A stretch of 64,000 nucleotides of DNA. Origin: Pseudohongiella sp. O18. GTDB taxonomy: Bacteria; Pseudomonadota; Gammaproteobacteria; Pseudomonadales; Pseudohongiellaceae. The stretch spans positions 372,001 to 436,000 of the forward strand of contig NZ_JAJSAR010000001.1 in the NCBI RefSeq assembly GCF_021729085.1. Direction: 5' to 3'. A program made the position numbers and the translations under genes. The notes beneath the pieces were generated by a model. The model was given only the letters and a program-made list of their open reading frames with translations, was not told the DNA's origin and did no database searches. This document shows positions 16,753 through 24,963 of the stretch, one piece after another. How positions within the stretch are numbered: the stretch's first letter is position 1; the number at the start of each line of letters is the position of its first letter.

Positions 16753-17739
16753 TCAAGAGTCCAGCGGACAGGCGCCGCTGCCAGTTACCGGGTACAGCTT
16801 ATGCGGCACCCACCAGACAAAAAAAGCCAGGCCAACCAGCTCTATCAGGGACTGAAAAACAACCACCACAGCTGTCAGCTCATACGACGCTGGCAGCGCT
16901 AACGCCAGCGGCAGCACAACAAAGGAATTACGACTGCCCAGACTGAAGGCAAGCACCCGGCCCTGCCCTGAAGGCAGCCTGAACCAGTGGCTGATCAGCC
17001 TGGAGAGCAGCGCGGCCGCCAACAGAAACAGCACAAAAACCAGCGCCAGCTGCGCCAGAATCGGCCAGGCCGCAATGACTGTTCGCACCTGTGCTGCGGC
17101 GATACAGAAAACAACCAGTGCCAGAAGGGGTACCGGCAACCATGCCAGGCGACCAAGAAGCACAGCGCGATCGTCGCGCCGGCTGCACCAGTGCTCGGTA
17201 AGCATGGCAAAAAACAGTGGCAAAACAATCAGCCCAAGAAACGCTATCACCAGCTCCTGACGCAGGACATTACCAGCAATTTCATTGTCCAGAAATAACC
17301 ACAGGTACACCGGCAGCAGCAACAATTGCAGCAGCAGGCTCACCGGTGTAAAAGCGATAGCGTGACGCGTGTCTCCTCTACCCAGGTGCGTAAATGTCAC
17401 GAACCAGTCCGTGCACGGCACCAGCAGCACCAGTGCAATGCCCAGCTGTACCGCCGGTTGCTCTGGTGCCAGGCGCAGAAGCAGCCATACCACCATGGGC
17501 AGCAGGATAAAGTTGCCAATAACCGCAGCTGTCAGAAACCGGCTATCCGAGAAAGCCTGGTGTAGCTTGGTGAGCGGGACCTGTGTGAAGGTTGTATAAA
17601 TCATCACTGCCAACAGGGGCCACAACAATGCCGGCAGCATTGATTCCAGCACGGGATAATTCAGCCCTGCCAGCAGCCCGGCACTGATGGCGGACAGGTA
17701 TAAATAGACCTGGTACTTCTCAAACGTTTCGCGTTTCAA
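16753..17739 (-). CDS. Bile acid:sodium symporter / arsenic resistance (ACR3-like) family transporter
   Basis: The 328-residue protein is almost entirely hydrophobic with about ten helices. The core motifs LVPCTDWFVTFTHLGRGDTRHAIAF (split across a crossing helix) and SLGSRNSFVVLPLALALP fit the BASS/ACR3 superfamily. Annotated relatives are called arsenic resistance proteins, but no ars regulator or reductase is nearby, so arsenite is not certain. The frame starts with TTG and overlaps the cytochrome b561 stop by four bases, indicating co-translation. Confidence 0.83.
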   Translation of the reverse strand: MKRETFEKYQVYLYLSAISAGLLAGLNYPVLESMLPALLWPLLAVMIYTTFTQVPLTKLHQAFSDSRFLTAAVIGNFILLPMVVWLLLRLAPEQPAVQLGIALVLLVPCTDWFVTFTHLGRGDTRHAIAFTPVSLLLQLLLLPVYLWLFLDNEIAGNVLRQELVIAFLGLIVLPLFFAMLTEHWCSRRDDRAVLLGRLAWLPVPLLALVVFCIAAAQVRTVIAAWPILAQLALVFVLFLLAAALLSRLISHWFRLPSGQGRVLAFSLGSRNSFVVLPLALALPASYELTAVVVVFQSLIELVGLAFFVWWVPHKLYPVTGSGACPLDS

Positions 17740-18275
17740 AGCATTCGCCTGAATATGCCATCGCCACGTAGCATATGTCGCATGGCCGCCGCGATGTGTC
17801 CTGCCAGCAACACGGCCAACATCAACGCGAAAACACCGTGAATCGCAAAAAGCCGTTCTGCCAGCTCTGTGTCCTCGGGCACTCCCGGCATGGCGGGCAG
17901 ATAGAAATCACCCACAATGATCAGCGCCGGGTAGGCAGTAACACCAGCCCATCCCAGCATTGGGGTGATGATCAGCAACACATAAATGCAGTGATGCAGG
18001 CTTTTGGCTGCTATCTGTAAAGACCGCGGCAAGGTCGATGGGTACGGCGGGGCACCAACACGAATTTTCAGGCCAATACGAACCAGCATCAATAACAGGA
18101 CGGTAAAACCCAGAGCCTTGTGTGAGCTGTACAGAGTGTTGGTCAGTGAGCCCCAGATATTGGCTTCCGCCCGGGAGGCCATCCACAAACCGACTGGCAG
18201 CAGAGTCAGCACCATGACTGCCATAAACCAGTGCAGCACGCGCCATCCGATCGGATATTTTTGAATCTGGGACAT
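17736..18275 (-). CDS. Cytochrome b561 family protein
   Basis: The 179-residue protein starts MSQIQKYPIGWRVLHWFMAV and has four transmembrane helices with histidines in the expected heme-ligand places: LHWF in helix 1, SSHKALGF in helix 2, SLHHCIYVL in helix 3 and LLAGHIAAAMRH in helix 4. Members carry electrons between quinol and acceptors in the inner membrane. The ATG at 18275 has AGGAGA upstream. The gene follows the haloalkane dehalogenase and overlaps the symporter gene. Confidence 0.9.
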   Translation of the reverse strand: MSQIQKYPIGWRVLHWFMAVMVLTLLPVGLWMASRAEANIWGSLTNTLYSSHKALGFTVLLLMLVRIGLKIRVGAPPYPSTLPRSLQIAAKSLHHCIYVLLIITPMLGWAGVTAYPALIIVGDFYLPAMPGVPEDTELAERLFAIHGVFALMLAVLLAGHIAAAMRHMLRGDGIFRRML

Positions 18276-18315
18276 GAACGTCTCCTGTTTTTCGGTGAAC
18301 TTGCCAGGCACCCGC

Positions 18316-19290
18316 TTATCGCCGGGGTTCGGAGGCGATTCGCTCCAGCAGTGTCTGGCAGATTTTCTCACCATGAGTATTCTGGGGAAAATGGCCGGCA
18401 TCCTGCAAAGGATCAAAACTTGCGCCCAACTGGCTTGCCCACTCGCGTCCCCATGTTTCTGTGAATACGTCATCCTCGCAGCCCCAGATGAAATACACCG
18501 GTTTCTGCCAGTTCAACAGCAACCGATAATGCAGGGCTTGCGCAGCGGCATTGCCACTATGGTAGTCCAGTGCCGGAATAGAAAGCGGGAACCGACGGTA
18601 GCCGTTAAAAGCCTCATCGGGCAATCCCCGATAGGGCGCTGAGAATCCTCGATACATGCTCTGGGCGCCGTCTTCAAGCGGCGGTGTTTTGCGATTGACC
18701 AGCGCAGGTATAACAATGTCACGTGGCGCCAGCCCACTGCTTAGCAACAGCAACAGCGCGACGTCGGGACAGGGTCGATCGAATAGTCCACCTGAGCGCC
18801 AGTGATTGAACCACTTTCGGATACCGTCCGAATAGTGAAACCCTGGGTGGTGCAACCAGGTATTCATGATCAACAACCTGTCGAAGCGCTCGGGCATCAT
18901 TGCCGCCTGCGCCAGACCAGTGGGGCCACCCCAATCCTGACACACCAGGGTGATGCGCTGCAGATCAAGCTCGGCAATCAAACTGGTGAGGACTTCGGTA
19001 TGCCTGGCAATGGTATACCAGTGAGGGTCGACGGGTTTGTCGGATCGCCCGAATCCCAGATGGTCAGGTGCTATGCAGCGGTACCCAGCAGCCACCAGCA
19101 ATGGAATCATGTCGCGGTACAGATAGGACCAGGTCGGCATACCATGCATCAACAGCATGACAGGACCATCGCGCGGTCCTTCGTCAATATAGTGTTGACG
19201 CAGATCCTGCCACTGGTGGTAGTGCGGCTCGAACGTAAAATCATTCAAGTCAGCAAAGTTGGCATCAGGTGTCCGTATAAACTCGGTCAT
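18316..19290 (-). CDS. Haloalkane dehalogenase (subfamily I-like alpha/beta hydrolase)
   Basis: The 324-residue protein begins with IRTPDANFADLNDF, the start typical of DhlA-type enzymes. It shows the oxyanion motif HGMPTWSYLYRDMIPLL and the nucleophile elbow CQDWGGPTG, where Asp attacks the carbon-halogen bond and the following Trp binds halide. A late DAGHFPQNTHGE provides the catalytic His. Known members hydrolyse haloalkanes to alcohol and halide. It lies 24 bases downstream of the Ada-like alkylation-repair gene, a suggestive pairing. Confidence 0.87.
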   Translation of the reverse strand: MTEFIRTPDANFADLNDFTFEPHYHQWQDLRQHYIDEGPRDGPVMLLMHGMPTWSYLYRDMIPLLVAAGYRCIAPDHLGFGRSDKPVDPHWYTIARHTEVLTSLIAELDLQRITLVCQDWGGPTGLAQAAMMPERFDRLLIMNTWLHHPGFHYSDGIRKWFNHWRSGGLFDRPCPDVALLLLLSSGLAPRDIVIPALVNRKTPPLEDGAQSMYRGFSAPYRGLPDEAFNGYRRFPLSIPALDYHSGNAAAQALHYRLLLNWQKPVYFIWGCEDDVFTETWGREWASQLGASFDPLQDAGHFPQNTHGEKICQTLLERIASEPRR

Positions 19291-19314
19291 GCCCGCTTGT
19301 TCTCCACATGTTTA

Positions 19315-20169
19315 TCAAGTCGTGACAGTAACAGCCTGCTCCAGATTCTGCACGATTTCCCATGCCTGCACCACGGCCTTGCGATTCTCGCCCCAGCGAT
19401 ACCCGCCAAGCGCACCACTCTGTTGTATGACTCTGTGGCAGGGAATCAAAAGCGCAACCGGATTGGCACCGATTGCGCTGCCAACAGCTCTGGCTGACCT
19501 TGGTGCTCCTATCGCTGCGGCGACCTGTCGGTAGCTGGCCAGTTCTCCATGCGGTATGTTCAGCAAAGCGCGCCAGACTGCGAGCTGAAAGTTGGTCCCA
19601 CTCACGTGCAGGGAAAGCGGGTTGTTGTTGTGCGCCGATGCGTGCTTAAAAAAGCCTTCAATCACCGGCCGTGTGGCGGCCACATCCGCAATGATGGCAC
19701 TCATTGGCCAATCCTTTTGCAGACGCGACAACAGCTCCGACTCTGGCTCATGATCGACAAACGCCAGTCGGCACACACCACGCGGGGTAACCGCAACAAA
19801 CAGCTGTCCAAGTGGACTATCGTGCACACCATAACGGATACACAGCTGCTCTCCGCCGCTTCGGAACTCTCCCGGCGTCACCGCTTCCAGTTGCACAAAA
19901 TGATCGTGCAGGCGGGAACTGCCGCTCAGTCCAAGATCAAGAGACACATCCAGCAGGGAGCGACGCTGTCTGAGCAAGTACTTGCCACGCTCCAGTGTCA
20001 CTGTCTGCAAAAAACGTTTTGGCGAAATGCCTGCCAGTCGACTGAACTGACGCTGAAAATGATAGGGACTCAGGTTCACGTGGGCTGCCACAGTTTCCAG
20101 GCTTGGCTGGTCTGTCGCATGCTCTACAATATAGGTCATGGCACGTGCTATTCGGTCATAATCGGACAT
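19315..20169 (-). CDS. AraC-type HTH/methylated-DNA-[protein]-cysteine S-methyltransferase fusion (Ada-like)
   Basis: The 284-residue protein has an AraC DNA-binding domain (residues 1-100, with VAAHVNLSPYHFQRQFSRLAG) joined to an O6-alkylguanine transferase domain ending in the active-site motif IPCHRVIQQSGALGGYRWG. The N-terminal zinc/methylphosphotriester domain of full Ada is absent, so it probably repairs O6-alkylguanine and binds DNA but cannot sense phosphotriesters like E. coli Ada. A 9-base inverted repeat overlaps its start codon. Confidence 0.92.
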   Translation of the reverse strand: MSDYDRIARAMTYIVEHATDQPSLETVAAHVNLSPYHFQRQFSRLAGISPKRFLQTVTLERGKYLLRQRRSLLDVSLDLGLSGSSRLHDHFVQLEAVTPGEFRSGGEQLCIRYGVHDSPLGQLFVAVTPRGVCRLAFVDHEPESELLSRLQKDWPMSAIIADVAATRPVIEGFFKHASAHNNNPLSLHVSGTNFQLAVWRALLNIPHGELASYRQVAAAIGAPRSARAVGSAIGANPVALLIPCHRVIQQSGALGGYRWGENRKAVVQAWEIVQNLEQAVTVTT

Positions 20170-20200
20170 GATGCTGCCTCTGTATACTCTACAGCATCAT
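20168..20200. promoter_or_regulatory. Inverted repeat overlapping the ada-like start codon
   Basis: ATGATGCTG at 20168-20176 and CAGCATCAT at 20192-20200 form a perfect 9-base inverted repeat around a 15-base spacer. On the minus strand the 5' arm overlaps the stop region of the DUF998 gene and the 3' arm contains most of the ada-like start codon, with the GAGG ribosome site in the loop. It could be a translation-coupling hairpin or an operator. Confidence 0.5.
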
Positions 20201-20826
20201 CTTAAATTCTTTGCCTCGCCAGACCGACCCGAATCTTGCTGTCTTGTTATACACCACCAGGCAGATGCCAGCAGCAAGCCAAAGACTATCCATTCTGCCA
20301 GACGCTGCAGCAGACCACGCCACTCATAGAGTCCAGGGTCAGCCATCATGCCAAACAGTGTCAACCAGACCATGGCGGCGGCCACCCAGACAACACGCAT
20401 GAATTTTGAAATACGTGGGGTAAAGGCCAAAAGCACCAAGGCCACGGTGGTGGTCAGGTATGTCACTATGGCAAGCGCGTTATGAATCATCTGACTGGCA
20501 CTGCCTTCAGCCGGGCAACCGATGTCGCAGGGCGCAAGCGCCGATCCAAGGTAGGCAATCGGCTCTGATAACAGCAGCCAGTACCCCAGGCGGCTGACGC
20601 CCTTCACAGGGACCACCGGAGCGGCGGTAACCAGCAGTGCCGCCGACAGGACTGCAAAAGGCACAAAACCAAACCAGCCAATCAACGACGCATAGGGCGT
20701 GCCGGCCGCGTTGAGCTCGCTTATGTATTGTCCAAGGTGGGAGTATCCCGGTTTAAGGAGGGCACCACCGAAGAGCATGATAAGGTAACTTGCAACCACC
20801 GCCACGATCAGCCAGCGCTTATTCAT
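20197..20826 (-). CDS. DUF998 family membrane protein
   Basis: The 209-residue protein has six predicted helices (about residues 5-25, 48-68, 78-98, 112-132, 145-163 and 175-195) and the family segment GYSHLGQYISELNAAGTPYA after the first helix, with CDIGCP in a periplasmic or cytoplasmic loop. DUF998 proteins have no established function. AGGATAGGAT precedes the ATG. It ends 28 bases before the ada-like start codon. Confidence 0.8.
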   Translation of the reverse strand: MNKRWLIVAVVASYLIMLFGGALLKPGYSHLGQYISELNAAGTPYASLIGWFGFVPFAVLSAALLVTAAPVVPVKGVSRLGYWLLLSEPIAYLGSALAPCDIGCPAEGSASQMIHNALAIVTYLTTTVALVLLAFTPRISKFMRVVWVAAAMVWLTLFGMMADPGLYEWRGLLQRLAEWIVFGLLLASAWWCITRQQDSGRSGEAKNLR

Positions 20827-20890
20827 ATCCTATCCTTTTTAACAGTCCGTCCAACCTGATTTTGTGTGGCTGGTTAACGCCTTAAACGCT

Positions 20891-21541
20891 CTAGTTCTGG
20901 AACGCCTCGTCGCCATAGTCCGGGCACGACTGTACAGTCATCGGCTCGAGGGCCTGGCGGCGACTGTCTGCGACCCAGCATTCGTCAAAAATGGAACAAT
21001 AGCAGTAGGAAATTGAATTCTCCGGGTTCGCAATCATGGCCTGAAACTGTCGCGCGAGGCTCTGCTCTGTCACCGTGATCAAGTCTCGTCGTACGCCTGG
21101 GCTAAGCACGCGATCACTCAGGGTGCTTCTGCCAACCTGCTCATTCAATTCACCACCCAATTGCGTCACTACCTGCTCCCAGTCACGCATGGCCTGTCCA
21201 TCCAGAACCACACGCACTGAACGTACCAGTGCCGGTCCAACTCCGGAATTGGTCACCGACAACATGAAGCCAGCTCTATCGCCGGTATCAAAATCTTCAA
21301 CTGACAGCTGGACGAAGGGCCAGACCGCTGCCGCCGTCTGCTGACGTACTGCCTGAGACTCCGTCAATGCCGCATAAAGCGCCAGGACTGCGATAAAAAC
21401 ACCCACCACAGATAACACCGTCTGCCAGAATGACAGGCGAACCAGGCGCCGCTCCGTTCCACTCAGCCCCGGGTCATCGACTACCGATGGGGTATCGGCA
21501 TCGCGGGAGACAACAACTTCCTCATCATTACTTTTAGTCAC
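20891..21541 (-). CDS. Hypothetical single-pass membrane protein
   Basis: No named family is recognised. The 216-residue protein has a charged cytoplasmic N-terminus, one transmembrane helix (LSFWQTVLSVVGVFIAVLAL, residues 35-54) and a soluble outer domain of about 160 residues containing FVQLSVEDFDTGDRAGFMLS and a Cys-containing stretch SISYCYCSIFDECW. The beta-rich pattern resembles domains in membrane-anchored proteins of marine gammaproteobacteria, but this is only an impression. The frame starts with GTG. Confidence 0.6.
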   Translation of the reverse strand: MTKSNDEEVVVSRDADTPSVVDDPGLSGTERRLVRLSFWQTVLSVVGVFIAVLALYAALTESQAVRQQTAAAVWPFVQLSVEDFDTGDRAGFMLSVTNSGVGPALVRSVRVVLDGQAMRDWEQVVTQLGGELNEQVGRSTLSDRVLSPGVRRDLITVTEQSLARQFQAMIANPENSISYCYCSIFDECWVADSRRQALEPMTVQSCPDYGDEAFQN

Positions 21542-21585
21542 GCTCTTATAACTTCCCTATGCGTATTCTCATTCTGCCGGTTTTA

Positions 21586-21900
21586 TCAACCCGCTGGCTG
21601 AAACCAGAATTCCACTTCATCGGTTTCCACATCAAATGTTGCTGCATGTTCCGCATGAGCAGGCACGTGATACCAATCGCCGGGGCCAAACCGTTCAGTT
21701 GTCCCATTCATGATCAGGATCAACTCGCCCCTCGTGATGACACCATAATTATCCGTGTCGTGGGTATGTGGCGGAATCGTGGTACCAGCCGGATAGGATG
21801 CAAACAGCACCTCGGCACCGTCTGCTTTGAGTTTGTAAGCGTCAAATCTCCCGTCGTACAACGGCAGCTGTTTTATTCGATTGGGGTATTTCCCTGACAT
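21586..21900 (-). CDS. Small cupin domain protein
   Basis: The 104-residue protein is a single cupin barrel: PAGTTIPPHTHDTDNYGVITRGEL carries the His-x-His and the later Glu of cupin motif 1, and FGPGDWYHVPAHAEH is motif 2. Metal binding is likely. The role is unknown; such small cupins often bind sugars or act as dioxygenase-like proteins. Confidence 0.82.
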   Translation of the reverse strand: MSGKYPNRIKQLPLYDGRFDAYKLKADGAEVLFASYPAGTTIPPHTHDTDNYGVITRGELILIMNGTTERFGPGDWYHVPAHAEHAATFDVETDEVEFWFQPAG

Positions 21901-21934
21901 GGCGGCGGCCCCGGCAACAGACTCAGCACTGAGC

Positions 21935-22396
21935 TTACACCGAATTTAATTCATAGTTAACCAGATCGATCCCTGATTTACGTTCTGCGGATACCAGACT
22001 AAAACCAAATTTTGTATAGAGCGTTGTAGCGGGCACATTCAATTTTGCTGTTGACACCTTCACGCTGTGGCCAGATGTCTCTGCCAGCAGTTGACCAAGC
22101 AGACGAGTAGCGTGCCCCAGTCTCTGAAACCTGGGGTGCACTACCAGAGAATCAATATTGCCGTGCTTGTAATGCAATACACCCGCCAGATGATCATCGG
22201 CAAAGGCTCCGTAGTAGCGCCCCGTGTCGCCAGCAATATTGGCGGCTGTTCGTTTTAGCGGCGGAAAGTCAGTCACACCCAGCAAGTCTGCTTCCTGCTG
22301 GTAGGCAGCCTGCATAACTGCATGAATGGCTATCGCCACATTCAACTCAGCGTGCGCGAGCAATCTGATGGAGGATAAACAGTAGGTAGTGCCCAT
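21935..22396 (-). CDS. GNAT family N-acetyltransferase
   Basis: The 153-residue protein has the GNAT core: YYGAFADDHLAGVLHYK, the central IDSLVVHPRFQRLGHATRLLGQLL with the acetyl-CoA loop, and TLYTKFGFSLVS near the end. The substrate is unknown. The start at 22396 lacks a strong ribosome site, so a shorter form is possible. It is followed after 34 bases by the cupin gene. Confidence 0.82.
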   Translation of the reverse strand: MGTTYCLSSIRLLAHAELNVAIAIHAVMQAAYQQEADLLGVTDFPPLKRTAANIAGDTGRYYGAFADDHLAGVLHYKHGNIDSLVVHPRFQRLGHATRLLGQLLAETSGHSVKVSTAKLNVPATTLYTKFGFSLVSAERKSGIDLVNYELNSV

Positions 22397-22418
22397 GGTG
22401 GATGTATCGCCCTGATAT

Positions 22419-23027
22419 TCAGCTGGCGGGCTTGCGAGCCACTATCTGAAAAATGTGCCAGCTGTGAGGAACACCTCCTGCCGTCTTGCCGCTTGAACGA
22501 TGCACCTTAAACCGCAGCACTTCATACGGCCTGAGTATAGCTTCGACGTCTGATTGATCGAATGCTGAGACATGCGACCAGAACACGCTGGGGTTGTCTC
22601 CCGGTTGCGCCATGGTATCTTCTCGCCCCAGCAAAGATCCGCAGAATATTCCACCTGGCAGCAGGCATTCGTAGATATTATCCCAGACAGTGTTGAAGTG
22701 ATCTGGTGGGCAAAAAAACAGACTGGCGTCTGCCACTACCAATGACGCTGCCGGATAGTCAAACGTCTCAAACGATGCCTTGGACAGGACCACGTCTTTT
22801 GATCCCTGGAATCGACCCTGGCAGACTGACAGCGCCTGATCATCCATATCAAATGCATATACGCGAAAACCGCTATCCAATAAATAACTGATGTCTGCGC
22901 CAGCGCCACAACCGCAATCAATGGCGGTTCTGGCGCCGTCGACTCTGCTGACAGCGAACTTCAGGTCGTCCCGTGTCGGGCGATCTGTGGTCGCCTGCAG
23001 ATATTGCGCAATGTCTGCGTCTGACAT
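22419..23027 (-). CDS. Class I SAM-dependent methyltransferase
   Basis: The 202-residue protein has the SAM-binding motif I AIDCGCGAGADISYLL at about residues 35-50, motif II YAFDMDD at 56-62 and LVVADASLFF as the motif IV strand. The layout resembles TehB-type small-molecule methyltransferases. AGGGA lies seven bases before the ATG. The substrate cannot be assigned. Confidence 0.85.
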   Translation of the reverse strand: MSDADIAQYLQATTDRPTRDDLKFAVSRVDGARTAIDCGCGAGADISYLLDSGFRVYAFDMDDQALSVCQGRFQGSKDVVLSKASFETFDYPAASLVVADASLFFCPPDHFNTVWDNIYECLLPGGIFCGSLLGREDTMAQPGDNPSVFWSHVSAFDQSDVEAILRPYEVLRFKVHRSSGKTAGGVPHSWHIFQIVARKPAS

Positions 23028-23112
23028 GATAAATCCCTATTGCTACATAGCCTGACTGGCCAGACATCGATCACAGCTTCCACACACGGACAGTTGACCA
23101 TACAATTTCGCT

Positions 23113-23829
23113 TCAGGAAACAACCGCCACGTGTCCCAGCAAGCCCAGCATAAAGCCCGCGACAGCGCCCAATGGAGGCGCCCAATGCCGCTTCAGTTGT
23201 GCCTGTGGCGCGATATCCTGAAACACAATGTACAGGATGCCTCCCGCTGCGAAAAGCATGATGCAGGAAATCACCACCGTGTATTCGGCAAGAAAAATAT
23301 GTCCAATAGCGCCGGCGGCAGGCCCCAATAAAGCGAGTCCTGTAAAGATAAGTACGATGCGCAAGCTCCGATATTCAGTTGATGACCTGACTTCTCTAAA
23401 AGCGTTGAATCCCTCGGGCAGATTCTGCAGCGCAATAATCCCTGCCAACAGAAATCCAGCATCACTGGAAACCGTGAAAGTGGCGCCCAGCGCCATGGCT
23501 TCCGGAATAAAGTCAGACAGCATGGCTATCAGCTGATTGAAGGGCGTGTTGTATTTCGCAAGCAGGATATCAATCACCATGAATGTAATCCCACCTGCCG
23601 CGAAACACACAACAATCAGCAACAGAGACAGGTTTTCGATTCCCTCTGGAACAAGCACCAAAGCTACTGCGGCCAACAGTGCGCCTCCACCGAAGGCAAT
23701 CACGCTGTGACGGACTTCCGTCTCTAACCACTGTGGTCGAATTCTCTCAACAGACGCAATCGTTGCACCTAAGGGCATCGCGATTCCAGCCATAAAGCAC
23801 AGCAGTATGATCTCAACGAGTTCGCTCAT
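23113..23829 (-). CDS. ZIP family metal transporter
   Basis: The 238-residue protein has about eight helices. Helices 4 and 5 carry SDFIPEAMALGATF and IALQNLPEGFNAFRE, the metal-site motifs of ZIP proteins; the histidines seen in many ZIPs are replaced by Asp and Asn, as in some ZupT-like relatives. Members import Zn2+, Fe2+ or other divalent metals. Confidence 0.85.
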   Translation of the reverse strand: MSELVEIILLCFMAGIAMPLGATIASVERIRPQWLETEVRHSVIAFGGGALLAAVALVLVPEGIENLSLLLIVVCFAAGGITFMVIDILLAKYNTPFNQLIAMLSDFIPEAMALGATFTVSSDAGFLLAGIIALQNLPEGFNAFREVRSSTEYRSLRIVLIFTGLALLGPAAGAIGHIFLAEYTVVISCIMLFAAGGILYIVFQDIAPQAQLKRHWAPPLGAVAGFMLGLLGHVAVVS

Positions 23830-23881
23830 TCGAGTTAAGTGAAGCCAGCCTGTCTATCAAATGGTCATAATCCAGTGAGAA

Positions 23882-24340
23882 CTACAATTTGCGACCCAGC
23901 TTGCGCTCGGCCAGCCGACGCTCCCAGCCGGGGCTCATAAAGCTGATCACTTCAAAAGCAATCAGGCCCTGCACGACAAGCCCGGCGCCGAGGCCGGCAA
24001 AAATAATATAAACCACCGGCTCACCGTGGAAGGCAACCAGAAATACAGCCGCCAGTACTACATAGGTCACCAGAAATTCGTAGAATTCTTTCATCCTTTT
24101 GGCGTAAAGCAATGCCTGTTGTTCGTCTGCTTTCAATTGCGAATCGTCTTGCATGGGTTCATCCTCCGCTTGTAAATGAGATAGATCCACCTCAAACACG
24201 GAAGCAAGTGCCTTGCATGTCTCCATACTCGGCTTGTGGCCCTGCTCTATACGCTGAATTGTTCGCGTCGTAACACCCGCCATTTCAGCCAGCTGGCTTT
24301 GCGACCATCCATTTTTCAGACGTAATTTCCTGATAATCAT
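23882..24340 (-). CDS. XRE-type helix-turn-helix regulator with two transmembrane segments
   Basis: The 152-residue protein has a Cro/CI-type HTH at residues 3-55 (LRLKNGWSQSQLAEMAGVTTRTIQRIE) and a C-terminal 2TM domain (FLVTYVVLAAVFLVAF and YIIFAGLGAGLVVQGLI), giving a membrane-anchored DNA-binding protein. The ATG at 24340 has AAGGA upstream; the longer frame does not. Two direct repeats in the promoter region may be its own operator. Confidence 0.82.
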   Translation of the reverse strand: MIIRKLRLKNGWSQSQLAEMAGVTTRTIQRIEQGHKPSMETCKALASVFEVDLSHLQAEDEPMQDDSQLKADEQQALLYAKRMKEFYEFLVTYVVLAAVFLVAFHGEPVVYIIFAGLGAGLVVQGLIAFEVISFMSPGWERRLAERKLGRKL

Positions 24341-24425
24341 TACACAGTCCTTATTAGGCCCATCGGAGCCCTGCTGAGTCCGTATCACTGCTTGAGGCAA
24401 TGCAAGACTGGGCAAATTTCTTCTC

Positions 24426-24472
24426 AATTAAAACGACACAAACACGACATCATGACGAAATTAACGCGACAC
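24426..24472. promoter_or_regulatory. Direct repeats upstream of the XRE regulator
   Basis: AATTAAAACGACAC at 24426-24439 and AATTAACGCGACAC at 24459-24472 match in 12 of 14 positions and are 33 bases apart, about three helical turns. A third partial copy, ACACGACA, lies between. They are 86-132 bases upstream of the regulator start, a plausible operator. Confidence 0.45.
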
Positions 24473-24523
24473 TTCTTTTATTTCAAAACCTTAGCAGCAC
24501 AACTTTGTTGGCTTCGTGCCAAT

Positions 24524-24931
24524 TCAAGAGGCGTGCTCCGCCTCAAGACGCTGTCGGATATCCTCGCAAGACGCCTGCACCAGCTTAAGCAGCGCGTCCT
24601 CATCAACGCTGAATTTTGGTGAAAGCTTTACATGACGCATGAACTTGCCCGTGCCAACCAGAAGTCCGTCCGGGTCCGGCAGTTCAACACCATGAAAAAA
24701 GCCCAGATTGACATGCGCTTTAAACACATCAACGTAAGCGAATGCAGTCTTGTTGACGCAGGCTGTTGGCTGATTGTCATGCAGCACCTCGGTGACATCA
24801 TCGCCACACATGCGCAATGCGTCGAACCATTTGAGAGCAATGCCACCCAGTTCGCTGTCATGTGCCTCAAACCAAAGTTTGACCTCAGGGTGGCCTTTCT
24901 CTGCATCCCTGAGTCTGAAGAGCCCTCTCAC
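24524..24931 (-). CDS. DUF1801 domain-containing protein
   Basis: The 135-residue protein fits the DUF1801/YdhG-like family: WFDALRMCGDDVTEVLHDN, AFAYVDVFKAHVNLGFFHG, then GTGKFMRHVKLSP and a C-terminal helix. Function is unknown; the fold resembles a small alpha/beta frataxin-like domain. It begins with GTG behind GGGAG. Confidence 0.8.
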   Translation of the reverse strand: MRGLFRLRDAEKGHPEVKLWFEAHDSELGGIALKWFDALRMCGDDVTEVLHDNQPTACVNKTAFAYVDVFKAHVNLGFFHGVELPDPDGLLVGTGKFMRHVKLSPKFSVDEDALLKLVQASCEDIRQRLEAEHAS

Positions 24932-24963
24932 GATTTAACTCCCACTCTGTTGCGCGATTCAGT

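Noticed and set aside
22961-23185. A 74-codon minus-strand frame between methyltransferase and ZIP genes
   Set aside because: It overlaps the ends of both real genes in another frame and has no supported start.
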